13,950 bases of DNA from Tannerella sp. (GTDB lineage Bacteria > Bacteroidota > Bacteroidia > Bacteroidales > Tannerellaceae), in the NCBI GenBank assembly GCA_031289445.1, contig JAITPL010000041.1:1-13950 (forward strand), written 5' to 3'. The notes beneath the pieces were generated by a model that was not told the origin of the DNA, made no database searches, and was given only the letters and a program-made list of their open reading frames with translations. Within the stretch, counting starts at the first letter, position 1; every line of letters starts with the position of its first letter. A program made the position numbers and the translations under genes. This document shows, piece after piece, positions 6,745 through 13,950 of this stretch.

Positions 6745-9700
6745 ATGAAAAATTTTATATTAACAGAGGTAATTTTGCAGAAATACACAGAATATCTCCA
6801 AATTTTTAGAATCATGAGAATATCAATGTGTCTATTATTATTCTTATCCGGCTTTGTACTGGCGGAAGACGCCAAGTCACAGAATGCCAGAGTAAGCCTG
6901 AACAAAAATCAGGCAGAGCTTAAAGAGGTGCTGGATGTAATCGAGCATCAGACGGATTATCTATTCATATCAAACGTAGATATCGATCTGGAACGCAAGG
7001 TTTCTATCCGAACGACAAACAAGCCTGTACGCGAAGTGTTGGATAAACTCTTCGAGAACACCGGCTTATCCTACGCAATGGAAGGTGTGAACATTATTCT
7101 TTCAAAACGCACGTCCACAGCTCCAATTGCAGTTGCACAGCAACAAACGCGCCAGATTACCGGCGTGATAGTTGACGATACCGGAGAGCCGGTTATCGGT
7201 GCCAACATCGTCGAGAAAGGTACAACAAACGGTATCATCACCGACGAGGACGGAAAATTCACGCTTAATCTGACCGGTAGCAATCCGATATTGCAAATAT
7301 CGTATATCGGCTATAGCAATCAGGAGATTACGGTCGGGGATCAAACGTTTTTACAAATCACGCTACGCGAAGACACTCAGGCTTTGGAAGAAGTCGTGGT
7401 CGTGGGTTACGGCGTGATGAAGAAGAAGCTGTTAACCGGCGCTACCGTGCAAGTCAGCGGAGACGACATTCAAAAACGAAACTCGACCTCTGCCTTGGGC
7501 GCATTGCAAAGCCAAACGCCGGGTGTGAACATTGTGCAGAAGTCCGGCAAGCCGGGCGAAGGCTTCAATGTAACTATCCGCGGAATGGGTACTATCGGCG
7601 ACGCCAAACCACTGTATGTTGTTGACGGAATAGCCGGCATAGACATCAATAACCTCAACCCTTCGGATATAGAATCGGTTGACGTGTTGAAAGACGCCGC
7701 TTCGGCCGCCATCTATGGAGCGCGCGCCGCTAACGGCGTAGTTCTGGTAACGACCAAGCAAGGCAAATCCGGCAAGATACAGCTTTCGTACGACAGCTAT
7801 TACGGAGTGCAGAACATCTACAAGATGCCTCCGCTGCTAAACGCCAGGGAATACATGGTGATTGAGGACGAAACACGCTTCAATGAAGGGAACGGCGTAT
7901 ATAACTGGTCGAACGAAATCCCCAAGTACCTGTTGGACGGAATCAACAACGGAACATGGGCAGGCACAAACTGGCTTAAAGAATCGCTTAACAAGGACGC
8001 CGCGGTACAGAATCACTCGTTCAACCTTATTGGCGGTAACGATGTATCTAAATTTTCACTTGGATTTTCATACGTTGACCAGGAAGGAATTGTAGGCAAG
8101 CAGGTCGATCCAAGTTACAAACGCTACACGGCCCGCGTAAATTCGGAACATGTACTGCTTAAAGTCAATGACTTTGACGCGATAAAGATAGGCGAAAACA
8201 TACTGTTTACGCATTCGTCCAACAAGGGCAGTCTGGCTACAGGCAACATGTTCTACAACTCGGTACACGACTTGCTCATTACTACGCCATTATTGCCGAT
8301 ATATAACGGGAACGGCGGCTGGTACGACCAGACAGACAAATCGCGCGAAGGATGGAATCTGCAAGGCTCTATCGGCAACCCGCTTGCCGCAATGGCTCTG
8401 AGTAATATAGGCAACAACTTTTCAAGAAGCTCCTCGCTTAATGCAAGCGCGTACATTGAGATACAGCCGATAAAGAACCTGAAATACCGCTCTGTTTTCG
8501 GCTACAAGCAAAGCTCGTACCAAAATAACGGATACAACGGAATACGCAACTTATCCACGGAAGACGTTGTAAGCACCGACATGATCAATCAAAGCGGAAA
8601 TGCCGGTTACAGCATCACATGGGAAAATACGCTGAGCTATAATTTCATTCTGGATCAAGTACATACCTTTGACGCCGTAGTCGGGCAGTCTCTGGAAAAA
8701 TGGGGTATGGGTCAGGATATGAATATTTCGGCAGCCAACAGTGTTTTCCCGGGTCAGTTTAAATATGCTTACATTTCCAATGCCAAACCGACGGCATTAA
8801 GTGAAGTCACGGTTGGCGGCTCGCCATGGGGACAGGGAGCTTTGGCTTCTTTCTTCGGACGAGTCAACTACAACTACAAGGAAACCTACATGGCATCGGT
8901 CGTATTGCGTACAGACGGATCGTCAAACTTCGCCCGCGGGCATCGCTGGGGATATTTCCCATCATTCTCGGCCGGCTGGGTCATAACCAACGAGAATTTT
9001 ATGGAATCGCTGCGCGATAAGGGTCTCGACTTTTTAAAGCTGCGAGGCAGTTGGGGACAGAACGGTAATGCAAGCATCAGCAACTTCCAATATCTTGCCA
9101 CAATTGCGATGGATAACAGCAACTCCTATTATTTCGGCGACACCAAGGAATCGCCGACCACAGGAGCATACGCCGATATTCTTCCCAATCCGGACGTAAC
9201 ATGGGAGACTTCCGAACAGTTGGATTTCGGTTTCGACGCCCGCGTCCTGCGTACCCGCTTGGGAGTCAACTTCGACTGGTACAGAAAAACCACCAAAGAC
9301 TGGTTAGTAGTAGCTCCGATGTTATCTTCCTACGGTACCGGCGCTCCCTACATCAATGGAGGAGACGTATTAAACCAAGGCATTGAGTTGGGATTGGACT
9401 GGAGAGACAAGGTAGGTAATTTCACGTACAGCGTCAACTGGAATATTTCGCAGAACAAAAACGAAGTGCTCCGTATCGCCAATACCGAAAAAATCATTCA
9501 CGGCCCTTCAAATGTACTTAGTCAGGGCACGACAGAAATGTTTCGCGCAGAAGTAGGCAAACCCATCGGCTTTTTCTGGGGATTCAAGACCGACGGCGTA
9601 TTCCAGAATCAAGCGCAGATTGATGAATATAGGGCTGCCAATAAGGGCGTGCTGGATTCGGCTCAACCCGGCGACCTCATATTCCGCGATGAAGACGGCG

Positions 9701-10254
9701 ACGGAGGTATCACCGACGACGATAAAGTAATGCTGGGAGACCCGACCCCCGATTTCAACAGCGGTCTTACCTTATCTTTCGGATACAAGGGACTAGACCT
9801 CTCGCTGACGGCTTACGGCGCATTCGGCATGCAGATAGCCAAATCGTACCGGTCGTTTGCTGACAGTCCGTTGCAGAACTATACGACAGACATTTTCGGA
9901 CGCTGGCACGGCGAAGGCACTTCCAACAAGTTGCCGCGAATCACTTCGGGCAGCCACAGCAACTGGCAGTACATATCGGACATCTATTTTGAAGACGCCG
10001 ATTATGTGAAAATACAGAACATAACACTTGGATACGACTTCAAACATTTATATCCGAGCCTCCCGTTAGGACAGGTCCGCCTGTTTGTGACGGCACAGAA
10101 TCTATTTACTTTCACCGGTTACTCAGGCATGGATCCTGAAGTAGGATATAATTTTAACGACAACAGTGGAGATTATAACTGGTCAAGCGGTATAGATTTG
10201 GGATTCTACCCCTCAACAAGGAAATATCTGGTAGGCGTTAATATTAAATTTTAA
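6745..10254 (+). CDS. SusC/RagA-family TonB-dependent outer-membrane transporter with STN signalling domain
   Basis: A 1169-residue outer-membrane transporter. A charged N-terminal extension precedes the signal peptide core (residues 24-40, MRISMCLLLFLSGFVLA), a start common in FecR-linked SusC proteins, so ATG 6745 is kept over the internal Met24. Domains in order: STN (~48-122: VSLNKNQAELKEVLDVIE, IRTTNKPVREVLDKLFENT); carboxypeptidase-regulatory-like domain (~138-213: ITGVIVDDTGEPVIGANI, DGKFTLNL, ISYIGY); the TonB-box-like segment EEVVVVGYG (215-223); the plug (~230-345: VDGIAGIDINNLNPSDIESV, DVLKDAASAAIYGARAANGV); then a C-terminal beta-barrel ending in VGVNIKF. With SusD it forms a lidded import complex powered by TonB. 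The STN domain would report transport to FecR. Length is typical of the STN-containing subclass. The ligand is unknown. SusD follows after 15 bases. Confidence 0.97.
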   Translation: MKNFILTEVILQKYTEYLQIFRIMRISMCLLLFLSGFVLAEDAKSQNARVSLNKNQAELKEVLDVIEHQTDYLFISNVDIDLERKVSIRTTNKPVREVLDKLFENTGLSYAMEGVNIILSKRTSTAPIAVAQQQTRQITGVIVDDTGEPVIGANIVEKGTTNGIITDEDGKFTLNLTGSNPILQISYIGYSNQEITVGDQTFLQITLREDTQALEEVVVVGYGVMKKKLLTGATVQVSGDDIQKRNSTSALGALQSQTPGVNIVQKSGKPGEGFNVTIRGMGTIGDAKPLYVVDGIAGIDINNLNPSDIESVDVLKDAASAAIYGARAANGVVLVTTKQGKSGKIQLSYDSYYGVQNIYKMPPLLNAREYMVIEDETRFNEGNGVYNWSNEIPKYLLDGINNGTWAGTNWLKESLNKDAAVQNHSFNLIGGNDVSKFSLGFSYVDQEGIVGKQVDPSYKRYTARVNSEHVLLKVNDFDAIKIGENILFTHSSNKGSLATGNMFYNSVHDLLITTPLLPIYNGNGGWYDQTDKSREGWNLQGSIGNPLAAMALSNIGNNFSRSSSLNASAYIEIQPIKNLKYRSVFGYKQSSYQNNGYNGIRNLSTEDVVSTDMINQSGNAGYSITWENTLSYNFILDQVHTFDAVVGQSLEKWGMGQDMNISAANSVFPGQFKYAYISNAKPTALSEVTVGGSPWGQGALASFFGRVNYNYKETYMASVVLRTDGSSNFARGHRWGYFPSFSAGWVITNENFMESLRDKGLDFLKLRGSWGQNGNASISNFQYLATIAMDNSNSYYFGDTKESPTTGAYADILPNPDVTWETSEQLDFGFDARVLRTRLGVNFDWYRKTTKDWLVVAPMLSSYGTGAPYINGGDVLNQGIELGLDWRDKVGNFTYSVNWNISQNKNEVLRIANTEKIIHGPSNVLSQGTTEMFRAEVGKPIGFFWGFKTDGVFQNQAQIDEYRAANKGVLDSAQPGDLIFRDEDGDGGITDDDKVMLGDPTPDFNSGLTLSFGYKGLDLSLTAYGAFGMQIAKSYRSFADSPLQNYTTDIFGRWHGEGTSNKLPRITSGSHSNWQYISDIYFEDADYVKIQNITLGYDFKHLYPSLPLGQVRLFVTAQNLFTFTGYSGMDPEVGYNFNDNSGDYNWSSGIDLGFYPSTRKYLVGVNIKF

Positions 10255-10269
10255 AACGAGGATTACAAT

Positions 10270-11985
10270 ATGAAAAAGATAGTATTAATTATTGCAGTCT
10301 TAGGGATACTGGTTAGTTGTGATGATTTTCTGGACACGGAAAACCTGACTAAGAAGGATACGACAAACTTCCCTATCACATCGGCAGATGCAGACAATAT
10401 GATCACAGGGATATACGCTACATTGAGCATGGCTATATCCGACCCGCAAAACACATATCTGTATGCGGCAGAACTGGCTTCCGACGAGCGTCTGGGCGGA
10501 GGCGGCGAAAACGACAAACAGTTTATGGCCATGGATCATCTGATGAACGTAGGTCCCGACCAGTACAAGACTTTTTGGGACGCTCGCTATAAAGGAGTGT
10601 TCAGGGCTAATATGGCCTTGCAAACGCTGGACAACTGCGAGGTGGACGAAGCTACCTTAAACCGCTACAAGGGAGAGGCTTATTATCTTCGCGCTTTCTT
10701 CCTCCACGAACTGGCGGAAATGTTTGGCGAAATACCTTTGGTTATTAAAACCGACCCTGTGAATGTCCCGCGCACAAATATCGATCTCGTATATGGGCAG
10801 ATAGCGTACGATTTGAAGGAGGCGATTAACCTGTTGCCTTCAAACAAATACAACTCGCTGCCGTCGGGACATGCCACCAAATGGGCGGCCGAAGCGTTGA
10901 TGGCGCGGATATTCCTGTTCTATACCGGATTCTACGGTAAGGCCGACCTGCCTTTGGGTGACGGTACAGGCGAGGCTAATGCTGGAGCGATAACCAAATC
11001 GGAGGTGACAGGATGGATAGACGACTGCGTAGCCAATAGCGGACACGACCTGCTGGACGACTTCCGCCGGCTGTGGCCATACTCCAATCCATATACCGCT
11101 GCCGAATATGATTACGTGAAAGACCTGTCGGCTTCAGGAAATACCTGGGTACCGGACGGCGCCGGCAATACAGAGCACGTGTTCGCAGTGAAAGCTTCCA
11201 ACATGGCCGACTGGGGCACCATTATCGGTTTCTCCAATCAATACATTCTGCACTTCGGACTTCGCGCCGATAATGGAAGCGAAGATACCTTTCCCTTTGG
11301 CGTAGGCTGGGGCGCAGGCCCTGTCAATTCCACTCTGTGGACCGAATGGCAAAGAGCCGAGCCTAACGATATGCGCCGCAAAGCATCTATACTGGATGTA
11401 GAAGACGAATGCAAGAATTTTATTTACGGAGCCGACAAGCAAATGGAAGAGACAGGATTCTGGCAAAAGAAATATATCTGTATCCGCGCTCACGACAGCG
11501 AAGGAACATTGAAAAATTCCTTCTCGTCGCTGATGTGGACAAATAATGACAACTTCCAGCTCCGTCAGGTGCAGGACTTGATTGTTATCCGTTTTGCCGA
11601 CGCTCTTCTGATGCAATCCGAACTGAAGGAAAATGCCGACGGTATCAACAAGGTACGCGCCCGCGCCAAACTTCCGGCTGTAACATATTCATTGGACGCC
11701 CTGAAAAGGGAACGGCGCTTTGAACTGGCCTTTGAAGGCCGACGATGGGCCGACATTCGGCGATGGGGCGAAGCGCCTGCACTACTGGAAAAACAGGCGG
11801 GCATAAATATCTACAATCGCGGATTGCCCGACATAATGAAAAACTTCGGTACCGGATATGGCGCACGCTATAACGAAACCAATGGATTCTTCCCTATACC
11901 GACTTCGGAAATAAACCTCTCGGACGGCGTACTTGAACAGACAAAGGGATGGGGAACGGCAGCCCAGGAATTTACAGGATGGTAA
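10270..11985 (+). CDS. SusD/RagB-family nutrient-binding outer-membrane lipoprotein
   Basis: A 571-residue lipoprotein. The signal peptide ends in LVSC with Cys17, followed by Asp-Asp, fitting the acidic surface-export signal of Bacteroidota lipoproteins. Family landmarks are clear: CDDFLDTENLTKK; the TPR segment YKGEAYYLRAFFLHELAEMF with GEIPLVIKTDPVN; TKWAAEALMARIFLFYTG; and the C-terminal block VIRFADALLMQSEL, KRERRFELAFEGRRWADIRR, FFPIPTSEINLSDG. It forms the lid over the SusC barrel and binds ligand at the cell surface. The mature central region (residues ~230-420) is rich in Trp, Gly and Asp, as expected for a glycan-binding face, but gives no substrate. It lies 15 bases after susC (with a GAGG before its ATG) and 30 bases before the next lipoprotein gene, so one transcript is likely. 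Confidence 0.95.
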   Translation: MKKIVLIIAVLGILVSCDDFLDTENLTKKDTTNFPITSADADNMITGIYATLSMAISDPQNTYLYAAELASDERLGGGGENDKQFMAMDHLMNVGPDQYKTFWDARYKGVFRANMALQTLDNCEVDEATLNRYKGEAYYLRAFFLHELAEMFGEIPLVIKTDPVNVPRTNIDLVYGQIAYDLKEAINLLPSNKYNSLPSGHATKWAAEALMARIFLFYTGFYGKADLPLGDGTGEANAGAITKSEVTGWIDDCVANSGHDLLDDFRRLWPYSNPYTAAEYDYVKDLSASGNTWVPDGAGNTEHVFAVKASNMADWGTIIGFSNQYILHFGLRADNGSEDTFPFGVGWGAGPVNSTLWTEWQRAEPNDMRRKASILDVEDECKNFIYGADKQMEETGFWQKKYICIRAHDSEGTLKNSFSSLMWTNNDNFQLRQVQDLIVIRFADALLMQSELKENADGINKVRARAKLPAVTYSLDALKRERRFELAFEGRRWADIRRWGEAPALLEKQAGINIYNRGLPDIMKNFGTGYGARYNETNGFFPIPTSEINLSDGVLEQTKGWGTAAQEFTGW

Positions 11986-12015
11986 AAGAATGTATAACAG
12001 AAAAAAATAGAACAA

Positions 12016-13287
12016 ATGAATAAAATACTTGTTTTTTTAGGGGCAGCCCTGTTGATGGCTTGCGACCCTGTAGAAAATAGAGACGAGTTGAAAGGCTCTA
12101 TTACAGCCGACCAGTTGAACGTTACGGCAACGCCTCTCGTTGTCAACGGCGTAAGGTCGAATAAGATTATTCTTGAAAACCATAGTCCTGTACTTTCGAG
12201 TTGGAACTATGGCACCGGTACAACATCCAAGGCTTATGATGAAGTGCTGGTAACGGCTACCGGCGATTTGACCATTCAGTTTACCGGCAAAAACGGCGAC
12301 GGCTCTACTATTACCAAAGATATCATTGTAAACGTGGAATCTATTGTGTTTGAAGTTACCGGCATGGATCTGTTTATCGGCGACGGCTCGAAAACGTGGG
12401 TGTTCGACGCCTTTACCGATAATAACCATCCGTACGGTATTGGCGGAGCAGTGAACGACAAGTCGGCAACATGGTGGGGACCCGAATACGGCGAATTTGA
12501 CGAATGGGACGCCAAACTGACCTTCTCTCTGGATGGGGGCGCCATCATTACCAAAACACTGGCCGACGGAACTCAACAGAAGGGTACTTTCTCCTTCAAC
12601 TTGAGCAAAAAAGTCAGTGGATGGTCGGAAGGCATACTAACCCTGAAAGGAGCTACCATTCCACATGCCGTCTCGATAAACAACGCGGCGGGCGATGCTT
12701 ACGAGTTTTATATCATTACCCTGGCCGAAGACCAGTTAGTGCTGGCCAATGTATCGGGTAATGGCGTACCGGACAGTCCGGACGGCGAAGCCAACTTCTG
12801 GATGTTCCGCCCCGAAGGTTTCACACTGGCCGACAACTCCGAACAGATGGCCTTCCTCAGCGGCGGCTCTGCAAAGACTTGGGGCTGGGGCAGCGGCGTA
12901 GTCTTCGGTAACGGAGGCGATACCGGAAGCGGCCCTGCATGGTGGACAATGGACGCAGCCGGCGTCAACGATCAGAAACCCGGCGAAGGAGCAGGCGCCT
13001 CGATGGCATTTACCAGCGACGGCAAACTGACACTGACACTTGCCGACGGCTCAACCGTTGAAGGCACTTATAAAGTAAATATGGGAAAGAAAATAGATGG
13101 GTGGTCCATAGGTACTCTCACTACTCAGGACGTCTATTTATTGGCCGGATATTCTCCCAACGAGCCGGATAAATCCCGTGTTTACGAATATCATATACTG
13201 TCGATGGATGACAAACAGATGACAGTGGCTCATCGCTGGGAAGGTGAGCCTGGAGTTGCATGGTACTGGTTATTTACAGCGCAATGA
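12016..13287 (+). CDS. Surface lipoprotein with PKD-like domain and duplicated Trp-rich domain (candidate SusE-position glycan-binding protein)
   Basis: A 423-residue lipoprotein with signal peptide ending LLMAC (Cys16). Residues ~20-112 look like a PKD/Ig-type beta domain (VTATPLVVNGV, LSSWNYGTG, VLVTATGDLTIQF). Two copies of a second domain follow, ~117-274 and ~278-423, aligned by shared landmarks: KTW at 126 and 287; a Trp pair (TWW 152-154 / AWW 308-310); TLADG at 181 and 341; GT-F/Y-x-x-N-x-x-KK leading to GWS at 202 and 362; then YEFYI / YEYHI and closing FWMF / WYWLF. Copy spacing is ~160 residues. The position behind SusD and the aromatic content suggest a surface glycan-binding protein that helps SusC/SusD capture ligand; this is inference, since no catalytic motif is evident. 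It is the last gene before the terminator. I do not recognise a named family for the repeated domain with certainty; a lipocalin-like fold is possible. Confidence 0.8.
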   Translation: MNKILVFLGAALLMACDPVENRDELKGSITADQLNVTATPLVVNGVRSNKIILENHSPVLSSWNYGTGTTSKAYDEVLVTATGDLTIQFTGKNGDGSTITKDIIVNVESIVFEVTGMDLFIGDGSKTWVFDAFTDNNHPYGIGGAVNDKSATWWGPEYGEFDEWDAKLTFSLDGGAIITKTLADGTQQKGTFSFNLSKKVSGWSEGILTLKGATIPHAVSINNAAGDAYEFYIITLAEDQLVLANVSGNGVPDSPDGEANFWMFRPEGFTLADNSEQMAFLSGGSAKTWGWGSGVVFGNGGDTGSGPAWWTMDAAGVNDQKPGEGAGASMAFTSDGKLTLTLADGSTVEGTYKVNMGKKIDGWSIGTLTTQDVYLLAGYSPNEPDKSRVYEYHILSMDDKQMTVAHRWEGEPGVAWYWLFTAQ

Positions 13288-13305
13288 TTGTTTAGGTTTT
13301 TTGTG

Positions 13306-13335
13306 AAAGAGACAGGCTCGAGTCCTGTCTCTTTT
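13306..13335 (+). terminator. Intrinsic terminator closing the transporter block
   Basis: AAAGAGACAGG (13306-13316) pairs perfectly with CCTGTCTCTTT (13324-13334) around a 7-nt loop. The 3' arm runs into TTTT-C-TT, giving an 11-bp stem with a T-rich tail 18 bases after the stop of the last lipoprotein gene. It is the only convincing terminator in the window, so the genes from 1619 to 13287 have no clear internal stop. Confidence 0.85.
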
Positions 13336-13372
13336 CTTCTTAAATCTGCATCGGTCATTAATTCTGAACGTT

Positions 13373-13459
13373 ACTCTGCCCTCACTCTGCCCTCGCTCTG
13401 CCTCACTCTACCCTACTCTACCCTACCCTACTCTGCCTCACTCCGTATCACTCTATCTC
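13373..13459. repeat. Degenerate 10-11 bp tandem repeat, pyrimidine-rich on the + strand
   Basis: Consecutive units follow the pattern ACTCTRCCCTC: two 11-base copies (13373, 13384), then 10-base versions starting at 13395, 13405 and 13415, an extra ACCCT at 13425, and further 10-base copies at 13430, 13440 and 13450. The - strand is correspondingly G-rich, with five GGG runs (TAGGGTAGGG and later GAGGG) that could form a G-quadruplex. An 80-codon frame reads across it (13288-13530), but its composition is that of the repeat and it is not called a gene. Confidence 0.75.
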
Positions 13460-13491
13460 TCTTTGTAAAAAAAATGTTTTCATCTCTCGTA

Positions 13492-13523
13492 TTTGGAAAT
13501 CTCAATATTTTTATGTACTTTTG
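13492..13523 (+). promoter_or_regulatory. Bacteroides-type promoter abutting the start codon of the next gene
   Basis: TTTG at 13492-13495 and TACTTTTG at 13516-13523 are 20 bp apart, a full match to the Bacteroidota -33/-7 consensus. The -7 element is the same octamer used at 1581. The start codon ATG lies only 3 bases beyond it (13527), so the transcript would begin at or next to the AUG. Confidence 0.75.
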
Positions 13524-13526
13524 CGT

Positions 13527-13950
13527 ATGAAAAAGAGATTAACCGTATCTACTCTAAACCTCATCCTTACTCTTGCTTTGGGAGCAGGGGCATTTGTGTT
13601 TTTCGGCTGCTTCTATAAGTATCACTTGATATATCAGGAACAGTTTCAAATGTTTATGTTTACTTTTGAATATCTGTCGGACACGCTGTCTTCTCCGGGC
13701 GGATTGGCTGAATACATATCGCGCCTGCTGACGCAATTTTATTTAACGCCATGGTTGGGAGCGGGCATCATTGCAGGTTTGTTGGCGCTTGTTCAGCGGC
13801 AAATACTTTCCATCGTCTCGCGTATAAGAAAACAGACCGATTTGCTTCCACTCACGTTCGTGCCTTCACTCCTGACTTCGTCATTGATTCACCCTAATCC
13901 AAAATTCACTATCAAAGAGAGAGGCGATGAGTTTGTGTCTTGTCGTAAGG
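13527..13950 (+). CDS. DUF6057-like membrane protein (3' truncated)
   Basis: The frame is open from ATG 13527 to the window end (141 complete codons). Residues ~8-28 form a transmembrane helix (LNLILTLALGAGAFVFF), followed by YKYHLIYQEQFQMFMFTFEYL, then SPGGLAEYISRLLTQFYLTPWLGAGIIAGLLALVQ with a second helix, and PLTFVPSLL. From memory this order (Tyr/His-rich first loop, PGG-LA-Y segment, LTQF-W motif) matches the N-terminus of DUF6057, a large multi-pass Bacteroidetes membrane family of unknown function. After residue ~116 the sequence (TSSLIHPNPKFTIKERGDE) turns hydrophilic, where the family normally continues with a membrane helix, so a break in homology near 13875 is possible. It has its own promoter and terminator-separated position, hence is unlinked to the Sus block. 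Confidence 0.6.
   Translation, partial: MKKRLTVSTLNLILTLALGAGAFVFFGCFYKYHLIYQEQFQMFMFTFEYLSDTLSSPGGLAEYISRLLTQFYLTPWLGAGIIAGLLALVQRQILSIVSRIRKQTDLLPLTFVPSLLTSSLIHPNPKFTIKERGDEFVSCRK

Noticed and set aside
13288..13530. 80-codon + strand frame after the last lipoprotein gene
   Set aside because: It spans the terminator, the pyrimidine-rich repeat and the next promoter; its Ser/Leu/Thr-rich product reflects repeat composition.

Overview
This window is a stretch of Bacteroidales DNA (phylum Bacteroidota) with every convincing gene on the + strand. The lineage call rests on three things: a SusC/SusD pair with a FecR/ECF-sigma regulator; two near-perfect Bacteroides-type promoters (TTTG, 19-20 bp, TACTTTTG); and start codons preceded by A-rich leaders rather than Shine-Dalgarno sequences, with one exception. 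The coding regions look to be of middling GC. I cannot name a genus.

Layout. Bases 1-507 are the C-terminal end of a helical-repeat protein that resembles the BTAD region of a large regulator. An AI-2E-family permease (530-1534) follows closely. A strong promoter (1558-1588) then opens a three-gene cassette: a TIM-barrel sugar phosphate isomerase/epimerase-like protein (1619-2614), a Tat/lipobox Gfo/Idh/MocA oxidoreductase (2641-4047) and a ThuA-like protein with a lipoprotein-type signal (4065-4967). With no visible terminator, the block continues into an ECF sigma factor (5003-5602), a FecR anti-sigma factor (5660-6604), a SusC-type TonB-dependent transporter with an N-terminal STN signalling domain (6745-10254), a SusD lipoprotein (10270-11985) and a lipoprotein with a PKD-like domain plus a duplicated Trp-rich domain (12016-13287). 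A clean intrinsic terminator (13306-13335) closes the block. The next interval holds a degenerate 10-bp repeat and a promoter that abuts the start codon of a partial DUF6057-like membrane protein (13527-end).

How it may work (inference). The SusC/SusD pair with the third lipoprotein would bind and import a sugar-containing substrate. Ligand passage would be reported by the STN domain to FecR, which controls the ECF sigma factor. The enzymes are not ordinary glycoside hydrolases or lyases. Gfo/Idh/MocA, ThuA and isomerase-like proteins are the combination linked to oxidative (3-keto) sugar and glycoside metabolism, so this may be a Sus-type locus whose linked chemistry is redox-based rather than hydrolytic. 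The substrate cannot be read from the sequence.

The least expected DNA features are a 26-bp perfect palindrome inside the signal-peptide codons of the ThuA-like gene, the pyrimidine-rich repeat at 13373-13459, and a short candidate ORF between fecR and susC.
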